A stretch of 64,000 nucleotides of DNA from Channallabes apus (taxonomy: Eukaryota > Chordata > Actinopteri > Siluriformes > Clariidae). This document shows positions 35,048 to 47,645 of the stretch, one piece after another. The notes beneath the pieces were generated by a model. It had not been told where the DNA came from and ran no database searches. It saw nothing but the letters and a program-made list of their open reading frames with translations. The first letter of the stretch is position 1; every line of letters starts with the position of its first letter. The DNA lies in the NCBI GenBank assembly GCA_030522415.1, contig CM060109.1:6164655-6228654 (forward strand), read 5' to 3'. The translations under genes were made by a program, and so were the position numbers.

Positions 35048-35630
35048 TTGTGCGTGGCCAAAGAAGCTACTTCTAAAGTTCATGCAGCATGGAAGTGACC
35101 ACTCTTGCTTCCCTAAAAATTGCAGCTGTTTTGGAGAGATGGTTTTATTTATATGAGCCACAAAATGCCCATTTATCAGACTTGTACTGTCAACAATCAT
35201 TTAAAATGATTGATACTAAAACTGGTGTAAACTTCTAGAAACATATGATCCGTAAAAACAAATCTGTAGTGTCCGTAACCATGTCAAATTCATGGTGCAA
35301 TATCTTAACACTTAAGCATTTTATAATAATACACTTTTTCAGGTTTATGTCTATTCATGTGAAATCTAAATTGCCTAAGTTTCATCTGAAAGACAGAAAA
35401 AAAAAAAAAGTTACAAGCACTACAGACATAAAAGGGCAGGAAATTGTATTTAGTAAAAGTGTTTATTTTGGTCTGATATAAATATAACTGCGTATGCATA
35501 TTTACCAAAAACTAAGAAGCATGGATCAGGAGATAAGAAGCATTAGTATTAGAAGTATTATGAAAAATTCTGCTATATCTTCACCTGGGTGAGATATTTT
35601 TAGCATCAATACCATGTTTTGGTCGATAAC
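35048..35630 (+). repeat. unclassified dispersed repeat, copy 2
   Basis: Partner of 22264-22795. Similarity runs from 'gcgtggccaaagaagctact' to 'cttcacctgggtgagatat', with an insertion of about 100 bp around 35410-35510 relative to copy 1. Confidence 0.75.
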
Positions 35631-37869
35631 AAACTGCGTTTTTAGTTGCTGGCGAAGAGGCTAAAGTTTATAGCTCTCATAAAGGAGATATAATTCTTTT
35701 TTAATTGATATATATTTTTCATTAATCGGAAATCCATCTATTGTGTGTCTGCATGGTGTAGAAGAAGAAGAACACTCCATTCCTCTTCTTCTGCACCATG
35801 CACAGTTTGATTGCTTGCTTTATTTCTAAATGTGCAGGAGATCCAGAAATCCACATCTTGTTATATTAATATAGATAGATCGATAGATGGATAGAAAGTC
35901 TATTAAAATGTACCTAATGAAACTTTTCTGAACTGTAATGAAACATGTAGATGTCCGGCACCAACAACTGGTGATTTTTCATCCTTTCTTCCGTGGATCA
36001 GACCTGTCCCTTCCTCACGCAGAGTCTGGGATTGGCACGGCTTCGGCGTCCCGCCGTTCTTTGCCTGGCGGTTGGCGTGTGCTGCAGCGCCCCCCTCCCG
36101 CTACTCACATGTCACTCGCATGTTGCCAGCTCTGTGTTTCCGCTCTCCTGCTGACCGCATCATGCCACAGCGGCCTGATTTTTCCCTCTCCCAGTGCTCG
36201 CACATACCCACGCGCACACTGGCAAAACCACACCTGTGAACCTGCGATGGCGAGATGCGACGGCGCCAACGTACGAGTCCTCTCGCGCGCATTCAGAAGA
36301 GTTTCGCTTTTGTCTTCTGAAAAGAAAGGACGGCTAATTCCTGCCAGCTGGAAGCGCCAAAACCGATTAATTATAGAGTAACACGTTTGAAAGAGTCTGA
36401 GCGTGCCGCATTGTGCTCGTCCTCTTTGTGAGAGCGAGGATGGAGAGTTTGTCAGAATTGCTCTGCAGATCAACAGACTGCGAAATAAAAAGCCATCGAG
36501 CGAGCCGCTCTTTATGACAGACAGATGCTTTATTGTGCTGCGTTTAATCACCAGGCGGCCCGGACTCTCGCTCTGTCACCCACACGCTCTCGAACACACA
36601 CACACACACTCACACTGATGATAACTCGACGTGACCGAGTCAGAAAGGCGGCCGGAGACGACCTGACTTCGCACCGAACATCTGAGGCCCTGCGTCCGTC
36701 TGACGTCCATGCGCCGATCTGCTCGCGCCGCCAGTTTGGGACGCGTCAGTTATTGTGGCGTTAACGCTCAGAAATAATATTCAAATCTCTGGATCTAGTG
36801 CACGGATTCATCTGATGTAATGGTTTATTCCCCCTCTGAGCTTTCTAAATAAACCAATATTCAGATTATAGTTCGCTTTATGTTTTCTCATCATTTTTAG
36901 TACTTTGGAACGTAGTGTGTTCCTAAACCTAAACAAACTAGCAAGAAGTAAAAACTCACCCATACTTTTAGAATAAATTATACAGGATGCACCAAAATAC
37001 ATTATATTTTTAATACTGGATTTGATTAACACGTTTTTTTTTTTTTGCACAATATTTATATCATTAGCTGCTAGTTGCACAAGATTTCATCTCTGCTGCT
37101 ACGTTTACAAAAAATGTGTTTGTACCGTTTTTCCATCTATGATTTATCATTTACTTGCACCATCTCAACTCACTATCACAGTATAAGAAGGTATACAGCA
37201 TTGGCTCATGTCGTCGTGCTGCTCTTGTTCTCACAGTAGCATGTACACGTCATGGTGTCTTTTTGTTTAGTACTTAGTTTTGTCAATTTATGTCGTCAGT
37301 CTAGTTTGACTTAGCTAGTCAGCTAATTAGGTGTCTTAATTAGCTAGCTATTTCTGTTAATTTGTGTTGTATGTACTGTATGTAGCTCCTTGGTCTAGGA
37401 GGAACGTCGTGTCGTTCACAGTAGAAGAGGGATTTGTCTCTGGGACGGTCCACCCAGAGAACGAGCAACAATCCTCTTCTCTTCTGTAAAAGTGTCTTTG
37501 GAATTGTCACTTCTAGGCACGCTTAAAGATTAAATGTAAAAAATAGATAGTTGTAAAAATGTGAACAAGTTTTTACTGCATACATTTAATCGTTAAACTA
37601 TGGGGTCTGCTTACTTCCTTCGTGTCTGTGTACATTGTGTTTCACAACAGGCAAGAAATAAAACACTCAGTCGCTTAAATAATTAGCTCTAGTCACTTGA
37701 TATGACGAGAAGTAAGCAGACCCCAAAGTTTAATTTGGGGGAGAGGGGGGACATAAACTTTTTTCATTTCGAGACCAGGCCACTACAACACTATACTTGC
37801 ATGAATTATTACCATGTTGTATTTATTTTGACATTCATTGCAAATACAATTTAAGCTGCACTATTTAAC
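35631..37869. other. intergenic with GC-rich, CpG-containing block 35980-36780
   Basis: 35980-36780 is notably richer in G+C and CpG than its surroundings, with frames up to 148 codons on both strands but no domain, start context or splice signal I recognise. It could be a CpG-rich regulatory element. The remainder is AT-rich and featureless. Confidence 0.35.
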
Positions 37870-38330
37870 TATGAATATTCCTAGTTAAGTTCGTGTTGAT
37901 CCGAAACACACCACCAGCAAGTCCACCTCTGATTGGTTCAAAGTCCGGACTTAAATCTGATTGAGATCCTTAAACCGGCAGTTCATATGCTTAAATACCC
38001 TCCAATGTGGCTGAATTCAAACAATTCTGCAAAGTAGAGCGGGCCAAAATTCCTCCACAGCGACGCGAAAGACTCGTTATCGTGAACACTTGATTGCAGT
38101 TGTTTGCCGCCAAGGGTGGTTATTAGATAAGGGGGCAATTACTTTTTCACATAGAGCCAGACACGTTTGGACAGCTTTATTCCCTGAATAAATTAAATCA
38201 TCATTTTAGAAACCGCATTTTGTATTTACTCGGGTTATCTTTGTGTAATATTAAAACTTGTTTGATGATCTGAAACATTATAATAAAATTGTAACATATG
38301 TTAAATATTATGTTTAATGATATTTGATAT
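37870..38330 (+). pseudogene. Tc1-type 3' end relic
   Basis: 'gagcgggccaaaattcctcc' encodes the C-terminal W-A-K-I-P region of a Tc1 transposase (as in 9385-10485). It is followed by the non-coding end 'gggggcaattactttttcac' and 'gggttatctttgtgtaat'. 5' two-thirds absent. Confidence 0.65.
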
Positions 38331-38339
38331 TATGATTTT

Positions 38340-39190
38340 TTAAAATATCATTATAATGAGATTTTTATGACACTGCTCACTTGAATTCTTTACACTTGAC
38401 ACTTGCACTTGACATGTGGACACTTCAAACACTTAGCGAGTGTTGTTACACTACAGGAGAAAACAAAACATTGACATTGTGATAAAAGCAGCAGAATGTT
38501 ACTGTTACTACTTGAATGATGATTCATTTCCCAGAACTCCTAGAACTATAATCCCAAGTTATGAGGTTGTTATTCCTTTAATGTCTTACAAAAGTTTATT
38601 TATGAATGATTGACACTTTAAACCCTTTATAGTTGTACTGCATCGATCACTGCAGAAACATCAAAGGAACAAGTTTGTGTACAATCAGCCATCAGCAGTC
38701 ATAACATCACCTGACTTTCCTTTCTTTCTTCTCCGTCTCTATTCTCGTCTGTCCTGAAGACGTCTGAAACATCTAGCTGATACAAAGCCCTGACACTACA
38801 GACTCCTTCTGTAACTGATAAATAAATGAGAAAACACTTTAACCCAAAGTACAAGTTCCTACAAATAAGCTGTTACTACTGTACATATAAAAAAAAGTCA
38901 GTTATAACAAATTAATTAAAGAAAAATCTAATTTCGCAATATATAGTATTTACTATTTAAGTGTTATATAATCTGACCCATAATAAAACTAATAAATCCT
39001 ACAACTTTCCCCTCTGCGTGTTGAGGCGTATTAACTTATGGCCAGCAGAGGGCGTGGTTGCAGTTTGCTAAGTGAGTAAGTGTGTGCGTGTGAAGATAAA
39101 CGCAGCGATTAAAGTCAGGCCGTTATCATTGATTCTGATCTGAGATCCTCCTCATGACATCATGCTATTGGGATTTGAGAGAATGTCTAT
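38340..39190. other. no recognisable gene
   Basis: AT-rich intergenic sequence; only the CTCF-like motif at 39042 stands out. Confidence 0.5.
39042..39055 (+). promoter_or_regulatory. CTCF-like motif
   Basis: CCAGCAGAGGGCGT matches the CTCF core consensus except the last base. Same orientation as the motif at 20337. Confidence 0.4.

Positions 39191-39194
<4 letters not shown>

Positions 39195-39276
<82 letters not shown>
39195..39276. repeat. (CA)n microsatellite
   Basis: About 41 uninterrupted CA units. A shorter (GT)n lies at 39391-39411. Confidence 0.97.
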
Positions 39277-39280
<4 letters not shown>

Positions 39281-41314
39281 AATTACAATCCATTTATTCA
39301 TGCATCCATTATTTGATTCATTCTCTCCATGTGTATTTTTACACTCTGTGACCTTACAGTGGAGCACGCGAGACTGTGTTTGATTGAACTGTGTGTGTGT
39401 GTGTGTGTGTGCATGTGGCTATCACAGGCTACAGAATTACAACATTACCGGGTGGATTGTATCCACCAAGTGCTGCTTTGGTACAATGCGAGTTATTTAT
39501 CCGAGTCATTGTGATGAACACTTTAACACTTTTGCAGAAAAAGCTCTCAACATTCTCAGTATCCACAAGATAATCACAGTTTGACAAACGTGACCGTGAG
39601 TCGTCCGCTGTTGGACCGTAGTCCAGATCCTGATCCTGTGTTCCAGCAGCCCGCACTGAGCACAGGGTGGAGTAGCAGCGTCACTCAGTGTATTAATAAA
39701 AGCAGCTGTTCAGGGACTGTGGTTTACTAAAATCAACCGCAGCAGCATCTGTTGTTGTTGTTTACGTTCATTGATGCAATTTATTTTGCTAAAAGTGGAG
39801 GATCTGGTCAAAGGTAAGCTGATTAAAGAAGAGTTTTTACTTGCAGGCCACCAGACACATCTACAGTACGTCCCTGGAATGTCACTGATGCACACGTATT
39901 GTTTTGTTTCTTTATCCCACTGCTGCTCCTGGACACTTTACATTTGGACACTTGGCCACTTGGGCATTTGCTCCTTATATTTGACACTTTACACCTCCAC
40001 ATTTGAAACTTTGGTATTTGGTTTGCTTGAACTTGGACACTCACTTCAGACTCTTTGAATCTTTCATTTAAAGCTCATCACACCTATCACTCTTGCACTT
40101 TACATTTGTGCACCTGGACATTTTACAGTTGAGCATTTTACACTTGAAACTGAGCCTTCATTACTTGAACTCTTAACATTTGACATTTTGTCTCTTTCAT
40201 TTTTCATTTGGACGCCCTGCAACTTCACACCTGACTCTTACTTTACAATTACAATTAAACGTTTGGCCACTTGAAACTTGGACACTTTACACCTCCACAT
40301 TTGGACATTTTATGCTTCCACACTTGGACACTTTACACCTCCATACTTGGACACTTGGTCACTTGGACACTTTACATCTCCATACTTGGACACTTTACAT
40401 CTCCATACTTGGACACTTTACATCTCCATACTTGGACACTTTACATCTCCATACATGGACAATTTACACCTCCAGACTTGGACCCTTTACACCTCCATAC
40501 TTGGACATTTTACACCTCCACACTTGGCCACTTGGACACTTTACATCTCCATACTTGGACACTTTACACCTCCAGACTTGGTCACTTGGACACTTTATAC
40601 CTCCATACTTGGACACTTTACATCTCCATACTTAGTCACTTGGACACTTTACATCTCCAGACTTGGACACTTTACACCTCCAGACTTGGACACTTGGACA
40701 CTTTACATCTCCATACTTGGACACTTTACACCTCCATACTTGGACACTTTACACCTCCATACTTGGACACTTTACATCTCCATACTTGGACACTTTACAT
40801 CTCCAGACTTGGACACTTTACATCTCCATACTTGGACACTTTATACCTCCATACTTGGTCACTTGGACACTTTACATCTCCATACTTAGTCACTTGGACA
40901 CTTTACATCTCCAGACTTGGACACTTTACACCTCCAGACTTGGACACTTGGACACTTTACACCTCCATACTTGGACACTTTACACCTCCATACTTGGACA
41001 CTTTACATCTCCATACTTGGACACTTTACATCTCCATACTTGGACACTTTACACCTCCACACTTGGCCACTTGGACACTTTACGCCTCCATACTTGGTCA
41101 CTTGGACACTTTACATCTCCATACATGGACACTTTACACCTCCAGACTTGGTCACTTGGACACTTTACATCTCCATACTTGGACACTTTACACCTCCACA
41201 CTTGGACACTTTACACCTCCATACTTAGTCACTTGGACACTTTACATCTCCAGACTTGGACACTTTACACCTCCAGACTTGGTCACTTGGACACTTTATA
41301 CTTCCATACTTGGT

Positions 41315-42017
41315 TGTAACGCTTGGATTTATAAAACCGCTTGGCTACAAAAAAACGGATTCGGGAACCAAAATGTGGGCTGTTTAACTCTACTTCCAGT
41401 ATTGCGTAATCGCGACAGGACAAAACACGACACGACACAAAAACAATTACCAAACTAATCCAAAGTGTATTATACAGAGACAAACAACAAATAAACAAAC
41501 ACTGTGCACCACAAACCAATATATACAAATATAATACTAATAGAAACAGGGTGTGTGCGATGTATGCGGGTGTGTGTGTGTGTGTATGATTGTCCAGTGT
41601 CTGATATATGGCAAAGGGTATGGAAATGTCGAGTTGGAGAGATGGTTCGATCTCACCAGATGAAGATGGTAGGTCTGGGAGATCGAGAAACGGAAGGAGC
41701 TGGGTACTGAATGAAATCAACGAAAGGTAATCCACAAACAGGCTCTCAGCTTCCAAAACCATGCAGCGCGCTGTCCTCATCTCTCCGTGTCGGCTACCTC
41801 GCCGGTTCCGGCTTTATGCCAGATCATGTGACCCACATCACTTCCGGGTTCCCTTGCGTTGCGATCGCGCATGCGCAGGAACTTGCCCGGTGACCAAACC
41901 ACTGTCAATGGGGAAAGAGAAACCGCTAGGGCACACCTTCGGCCACAGGTGAGCAGCATTAGCTCCAAGACCATTTTCCTGTTGTTGAAGGTGTCCCTTT
42001 TGTGTGGCTGTGCTACA
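41315..42017 (-). mobile_element. probable solo LTR inside minisatellite
   Basis: The insert begins TGTAACGC and ends GTGCTACA (TG...CA), with TGGT on both sides (41311-41314 and 42018-42021) and the minisatellite unit resuming exactly where it was cut. On the - strand there is a CATAAA-type box in a GC-rich region and a GT-rich end, as in an LTR read from right to left. There is no internal coding region, so it would be a solo LTR left by recombination. Family unknown. Confidence 0.6.
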
Positions 42018-42971
42018 TGGTCACTTGGCCACTTTATACTTCCATACTTGGTCACTTGGACATTTTACACCTCCATACTTGGACACTTTATATCTCCATA
42101 CTTGGTCACTTTACACCTCCAGACTTGGACATTTTACACCTCCACACTTGGCCACTTGGACACTTTACATCTCCATACTTGGACACTTTACACCTCCAGA
42201 CTTGGTCACTTTACACCTCCAGACTTGGTCACTTGGACACTTTATACCTCCATACTTGGTCACTTAGACACTTTACACCTCCATACTTGGACACTTTACA
42301 CCTCCACACTTGGACACTTTACACCTCCATACTTGGACACTTTACACCTCCAGACTTGGTCACTTGGACATTTTACACCTCCATACTTGGACACTTTACA
42401 CCTCCATACTTGGACACTTTACACCTCCACACTTGGCCACTTAGACACTTTACATCTCCAGACTTGGACACTTTACACCTCCACACTTGGCCACTTGGAC
42501 ACTTTACACCTCCAGACTTGGTCACTTGGACACTTTACATCTCCATACTTGGACAATTTACACCTCCAGACTTGGACACTTTACACCTCCATACTTGGAC
42601 ACTTTACACCTCCAGACTTGGTCACTTGAACATTTTACACCTCCATACTTGGACACTTTACACCTGCAGACTTGGTCACTTGGACATTTTACACCTCCAT
42701 ACTTGGACACTTTACACCTCCATACTTGGTCACTTGGACATTTTACACCTCCATACTTGGACACTTTACACCTCCAGACTTGGTCACTTTACATCTCCAG
42801 ACTTGGACACTTTACACCTCCAGACTTGGTCACTTGGACACTTTATACTTCCATACTTGGTCACTTGGACACTTTACACCTCCAGACTTGGTCACTTGGA
42901 CATTTTACACCTCCACACTTGGTCACTTGGACACTTTACACCTCCATACTTGGACACTTTACACCTCCAGT

Positions 42972-43022
42972 CTTGGTCACTTGGACACTTTACTACAGGT
43001 GTAAAGTGTCCAAGTGACCAAG
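42972..43022. repeat. 22-bp perfect hairpin in minisatellite
   Basis: Arms 42972-42993 and 43001-43022 are perfectly complementary with a 7-base loop. The right arm is an inverted minisatellite unit, and pairing continues with mismatches for about 18 more bases. Confidence 0.92.
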
Positions 43023-43297
43023 TATGGAGGTGTAAAGTCCACACTTGGACACTTTAGAACTCCACACTTGGACACTTGCACAATTTACATCTCCACACTT
43101 GACATTTGGATCCTTATCCAATTTATACTTGCCTACTTTGCATATGGTCATTTGGCCACAATCTACAATAGACTCTTTATTCTTGACACTTTACAATTGG
43201 ACACTTTACTGTACTTCACCGTATATTTACACACCTGGACAACTTCAATGCAATAATCTGTGATATTTGCTCTTGTACTTACTTGTATAGACTCTTG

Positions 43298-43301
<4 letters not shown>

Positions 43302-43364
<63 letters not shown>
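43302..43364. repeat. (GT)n microsatellite
   Basis: About 31 GT units just past the minisatellite. Confidence 0.97.
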
Positions 43365-44291
<927 letters not shown>

Positions 44292-44559
44292 CTCTCTCCA
44301 TGAGTGAGCTGCTCAGAACACAAGTTTCATTTCAAACTCATTACCATAACTGCATGCATTACTGAGCAAATCTCTCCTGCTTATGAGGCAGAGGTATGAG
44401 TGGAAAATGCAGCATATAGAAAATGTTGCTTTTATGACAATTGGACTTAATTGCATTTATAGGATTTCAATTTAGCCGAATGACAAAATGCACATGGGTC
44501 ATGTTCTCTATGTGAGTTATTAGTTTAATAAATGCAGTACAGCATTTCTGAGATGGATG

Positions 44560-44770
44560 AATGAGATGAATGGACATGGATGGATGAAAAGAGCTGGAGT
44601 GATGGAGATGAATTGATCGGTATGGATGGATTGTTGGATTGATAGATGGATGGAGATAAAAAAAAAGATGGATTGCTGGATGGAAATTGATGGATGGACA
44701 TGCCTATATCAAAATAAATTATGGATGGAGAGATGGATGGTGGAGATAGATAGTTGTAAATGGATAGATG
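44560..44770. repeat. degenerate GGAT-rich tandem tract
   Basis: Interrupted 'atggatgga' units with drifted spacing. Confidence 0.7.
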
Positions 44771-44788
44771 TGTTTGTGTGTATATATA

Positions 44789-45437
44789 CCGGGACTCGAT
44801 TTTAAAAAATCTAATTAATTAGAGGCTTTGTAATTAATTAATTAATCAATCGAAATTAATCGCATATAAATATTTGACCTGAGAACAGTGAGAAGTAAGT
44901 TTTTTCATATGGATTTTTAGTATACCATTGAAGAAATGACTGAATACAACAAAAGCAACAAAATATTGTTTATTTTTATTCAACCATGTCCAATAGACCA
45001 GTGCAATATTGCCATTAAGTGTAGCAATAGAATATTTAGAAATATAGTAGCCTACATTTCATAAATTCAGGTACCTTATAGGTAGGCAGACCTTCTGTAA
45101 AGGTTTTTTAAAACACAATACTTTCAAGTACATTCAGAACATTGGAAACCCTGACTATTAAACCCTGACGCTTCCATCCATTCGTTTTTTATAACAAAAT
45201 TTCCCGTCCACAGGTCCAACCAAAGCGTCTCATCAGCTTCTTTGTCCATGTTCACTGTGGTTTGTTTTTGTCTGAACGCTAGTTGGTGCTCCAGTATAAT
45301 CAGTCTGCCGAAACTCATCCAGTGAGAAACGTTCTGGGGTGCAAAAATAAGTGCGATTAAAATGTGTAAAAAAAAAAATGTACGCGTTATTTTTGTGTAA
45401 TTAATTAATCTAAATTAACTCGTTAAAGTCCCGGCCC
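44789..45437. mobile_element. non-autonomous DNA-transposon relic (hAT-like)
   Basis: 'cgggactcgattttaaaaaa' at the left and 'cgttaaagtcccggccct' at the right resemble the ends of a common fish element. The interior has ATTAATTAAT-rich subterminal blocks and a 64-codon - strand remnant (45318-45124) without a known domain. No clear target duplication. Confidence 0.5.
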
Positions 45438-45964
45438 TAAAATATATATATAAAACAGGACATAAACGTACAGTATGTTGCACATTTCTCGCTAAATATT
45501 GCACTTTAATGATGGACAACCACTGATGCTCATCATTTCATTTCATTTCACGCTCCATGATCACCCATACTGCTGCTGTTGCACATTGCATGCATTGCAC
45601 ATTCGTTATACTTTATACAGTTTATTGATCCAGTTCCTACTATTTAAATTTTTTTTAAACATATTTATATACAGTATTTCCATTTTATACATTATTTTAT
45701 TGTAACAAGTCACTGTACTGCATATTGTAGATTTTATATTTCACATTCTTTTCTATTTGCATTTGTCGTGTAAGCGTTTCACTGCATATCATACTCTGTT
45801 TTTTTCGGATGATGGTCTCATCTGTCTTGTATAATGTAGGATAGGAATCTAAATCTAGGCAAAACAGACAAAAACTTTATGGGCATGTTGCGATTGCACC
45901 CATATGTGGTTCCTCCCAGAACTCTCCCTCTCTCTCTCTCCCTCTCTCTAACTCCTGCTCTACA
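45438..45964. other. no recognisable gene
   Basis: AT-rich sequence with a (CTCT) tract at 45926-45950. 'cgtttcactgcatatcatac' near 45774 may be a worn retroposon tail. Confidence 0.4.
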
Positions 45965-46265
45965 GTATATCGAATATCATAATTCAGGGTTACGGGAGGC
46001 CTGGAGCTTATCCTAGGATAGTCAGGGTACTAGACAGGGTACACCTTGGACTGTGGGCGGCCGATCCATCCCAGGGAACACAAGCGCAGACACACTCACT
46101 ACGGGAAATGCTAACTAAACTGACCTGCATGGCTTTGAACTGTAAGGAAACGGTAGTACCTGGAGAAACCCACCAAGCACGGGGAGAACATGCAAACTCG
46201 GACCCAAGGAATCTAACCCTGATCCTTTCTTCCCAGAGAAAGTTGCCACAAATTTGATAACACAC
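45965..46265 (-). repeat. tRNA-headed interspersed repeat copy
   Basis: 'attcagggttacgggaggcc' through 'cccaccaagcacggggagaa' matches the 5937-6237 family in reverse orientation. Confidence 0.72.
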
Positions 46266-47029
46266 AAATGTCTTTGTATGCTGTAGGATTACAGTTTCCC
46301 TTCACTGGAACTCAGAGGTGAAACATTTGTTCCAGCCTTTGACACAAAGTGAGCTCCATGAAGGCATGAAAGTTGGAGTGGGAGATCTCAAGTGTTCTGG
46401 ACCGGGCCCTGACTGATCACGCGGGTCATTCTCTCTTCATTCAGATAGTGTTATTGCAGTATGTCTTCATTTTTTGTTATTCATAGCTTGGGACCTGAAA
46501 GTCGGGAAAGTATTTCGACTGAATACTAACTTCATTTCTTCCCCCCACTCACCGGAAATATGTTACATTTTCTAACTACAAACTTCCAGGAAACCATTTA
46601 GAATGAAGGGTTTAATAACTCCAGAAATATGGACCCCAGCTGCTTGAAATTTGGCAGACGTACTGTAAAGACAAACAGCAACAGCGCTACATGGAATGAC
46701 TCACCTTCAGACTCCGTTCAGTTGAACCATCGTGTGATCCACATCAAGTGTACTGTAGAAGCTCTTGGATCTTCATGCGGACTAACAACGGTTTGGCTAA
46801 CTGATCAGAGGCAGATTTCCTTTTCCTCCTTTCATGATCCTGAGGTAGGGGTTGTCATGTTCATTGGAGGATAATGGAACACATCACTGATGTATGAAAT
46901 CAGTTTTTCCATTATGATTAGGAGAAGGTTCCAGTGAGATGAATACTCTTCTATCTATCTGCTGGAGAGATATCGATTGTATCAATGGCAGTTTCCTACA
47001 GGGTTGGGTTTCCAGCTTGATGCCGATTA
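46266..47029. other. no recognisable gene
   Basis: Intergenic; nothing supported. Confidence 0.5.
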
Positions 47030-47162
47030 TATCTGAGCAGTTGTGGTCTAAGGGGCTTGCTCACAAGTCCAACAGTGGCACCTTGGTGGCGCTGGGGTTC
47101 GAATCCGGGACCTTTTCATCATCATTTCAGCGCCTTAACCAATAAGCCCAACCTGCACCACT
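47030..47162 (-). mobile_element. tRNA-derived SINE relic
   Basis: The reverse complement has head 'gggcttattggttaaggcgc', box B 'ggattcgaacccc' and 'ccactgttggacttgtgagc'. Confidence 0.65.
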
Positions 47163-47344
47163 TCATTAGGATTTAAGGGTCGGATTTAGCTTATTTTTTT
47201 TCAGCATGTCTGGTTGCATCGTTGTATACATGACAAATTTGCACACAATAATAAGCCATGCATCCAAAAGGCAAGCTGTGTAATTGTCAGTACAAAGTGG
47301 GGATAAGGGTTCAAGTGTACTTGGATCCCCTAATGTTAAACCAC

Positions 47345-47645
47345 CCTACGTTGTAGTATTGTAGAGATTCTGGCTACTGTCACCTTGCATCTCCTGAGTC
47401 CGGGTTCGAATCCCATCTGGTCTGGGTTTCCTTCAGGTACTCTGGTTTCCTCCCACACTCCAAAGAGCTGCAGATTAGACTAATTGGCATTTCCAAAATT
47501 GCCCATAGTGTGTGAATGAATGTGTAAGAGTGTGTGAATGCCCTGTGATTGATTGGCACCCTGTCCAGAGTGTAACCCACCTTGTGCCCCAAGTCTCCTG
47601 AGACAGCCTCCAGGCCCCCGTCACCCTGAATACAGGATACATCAT
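47345..47645 (+). repeat. tRNA-headed interspersed repeat copy
   Basis: 'ctgagtccgggttcgaatcc' (box B) through 'cgtcaccctgaatacaggat' matches the 5937-6237 family. Confidence 0.75.

Larger units (their letters stand above)
39935..43220. repeat. 23/31-bp minisatellite, about 3 kb, split by an insertion
   Basis: The basic unit is 'ttggacactttacacctcca' plus 'tac' (23 bp). A longer unit adds 'ggtcactt' (31 bp). Common variants are acacctc/acatctc and catac/cagac. Units are degenerate at both edges (39935-40270 and 43045-43220) and nearly uniform in the core. 41315-42017 is foreign sequence. Since 23 is not a multiple of three, all three + frames stay open for hundreds of codons; these are not genes. 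Confidence 0.95.

Noticed and set aside
35938..36551. 147- and 148-codon frames in the CpG-rich block
   Set aside because: Overlap on opposite strands, no domain, no splice signals; chance in GC-rich DNA.
40180..43057. Long frames (395, 351, 256, 218 codons) of a HTWTLYTS-type repeat protein
   Set aside because: All three + frames of a 23-bp tandem array; a shadow of the repeat.
39935..43220. CRISPR-like alternation of repeat and spacer
   Set aside because: Spacers are not unique, units are direct tandem copies, and the genome is eukaryotic.
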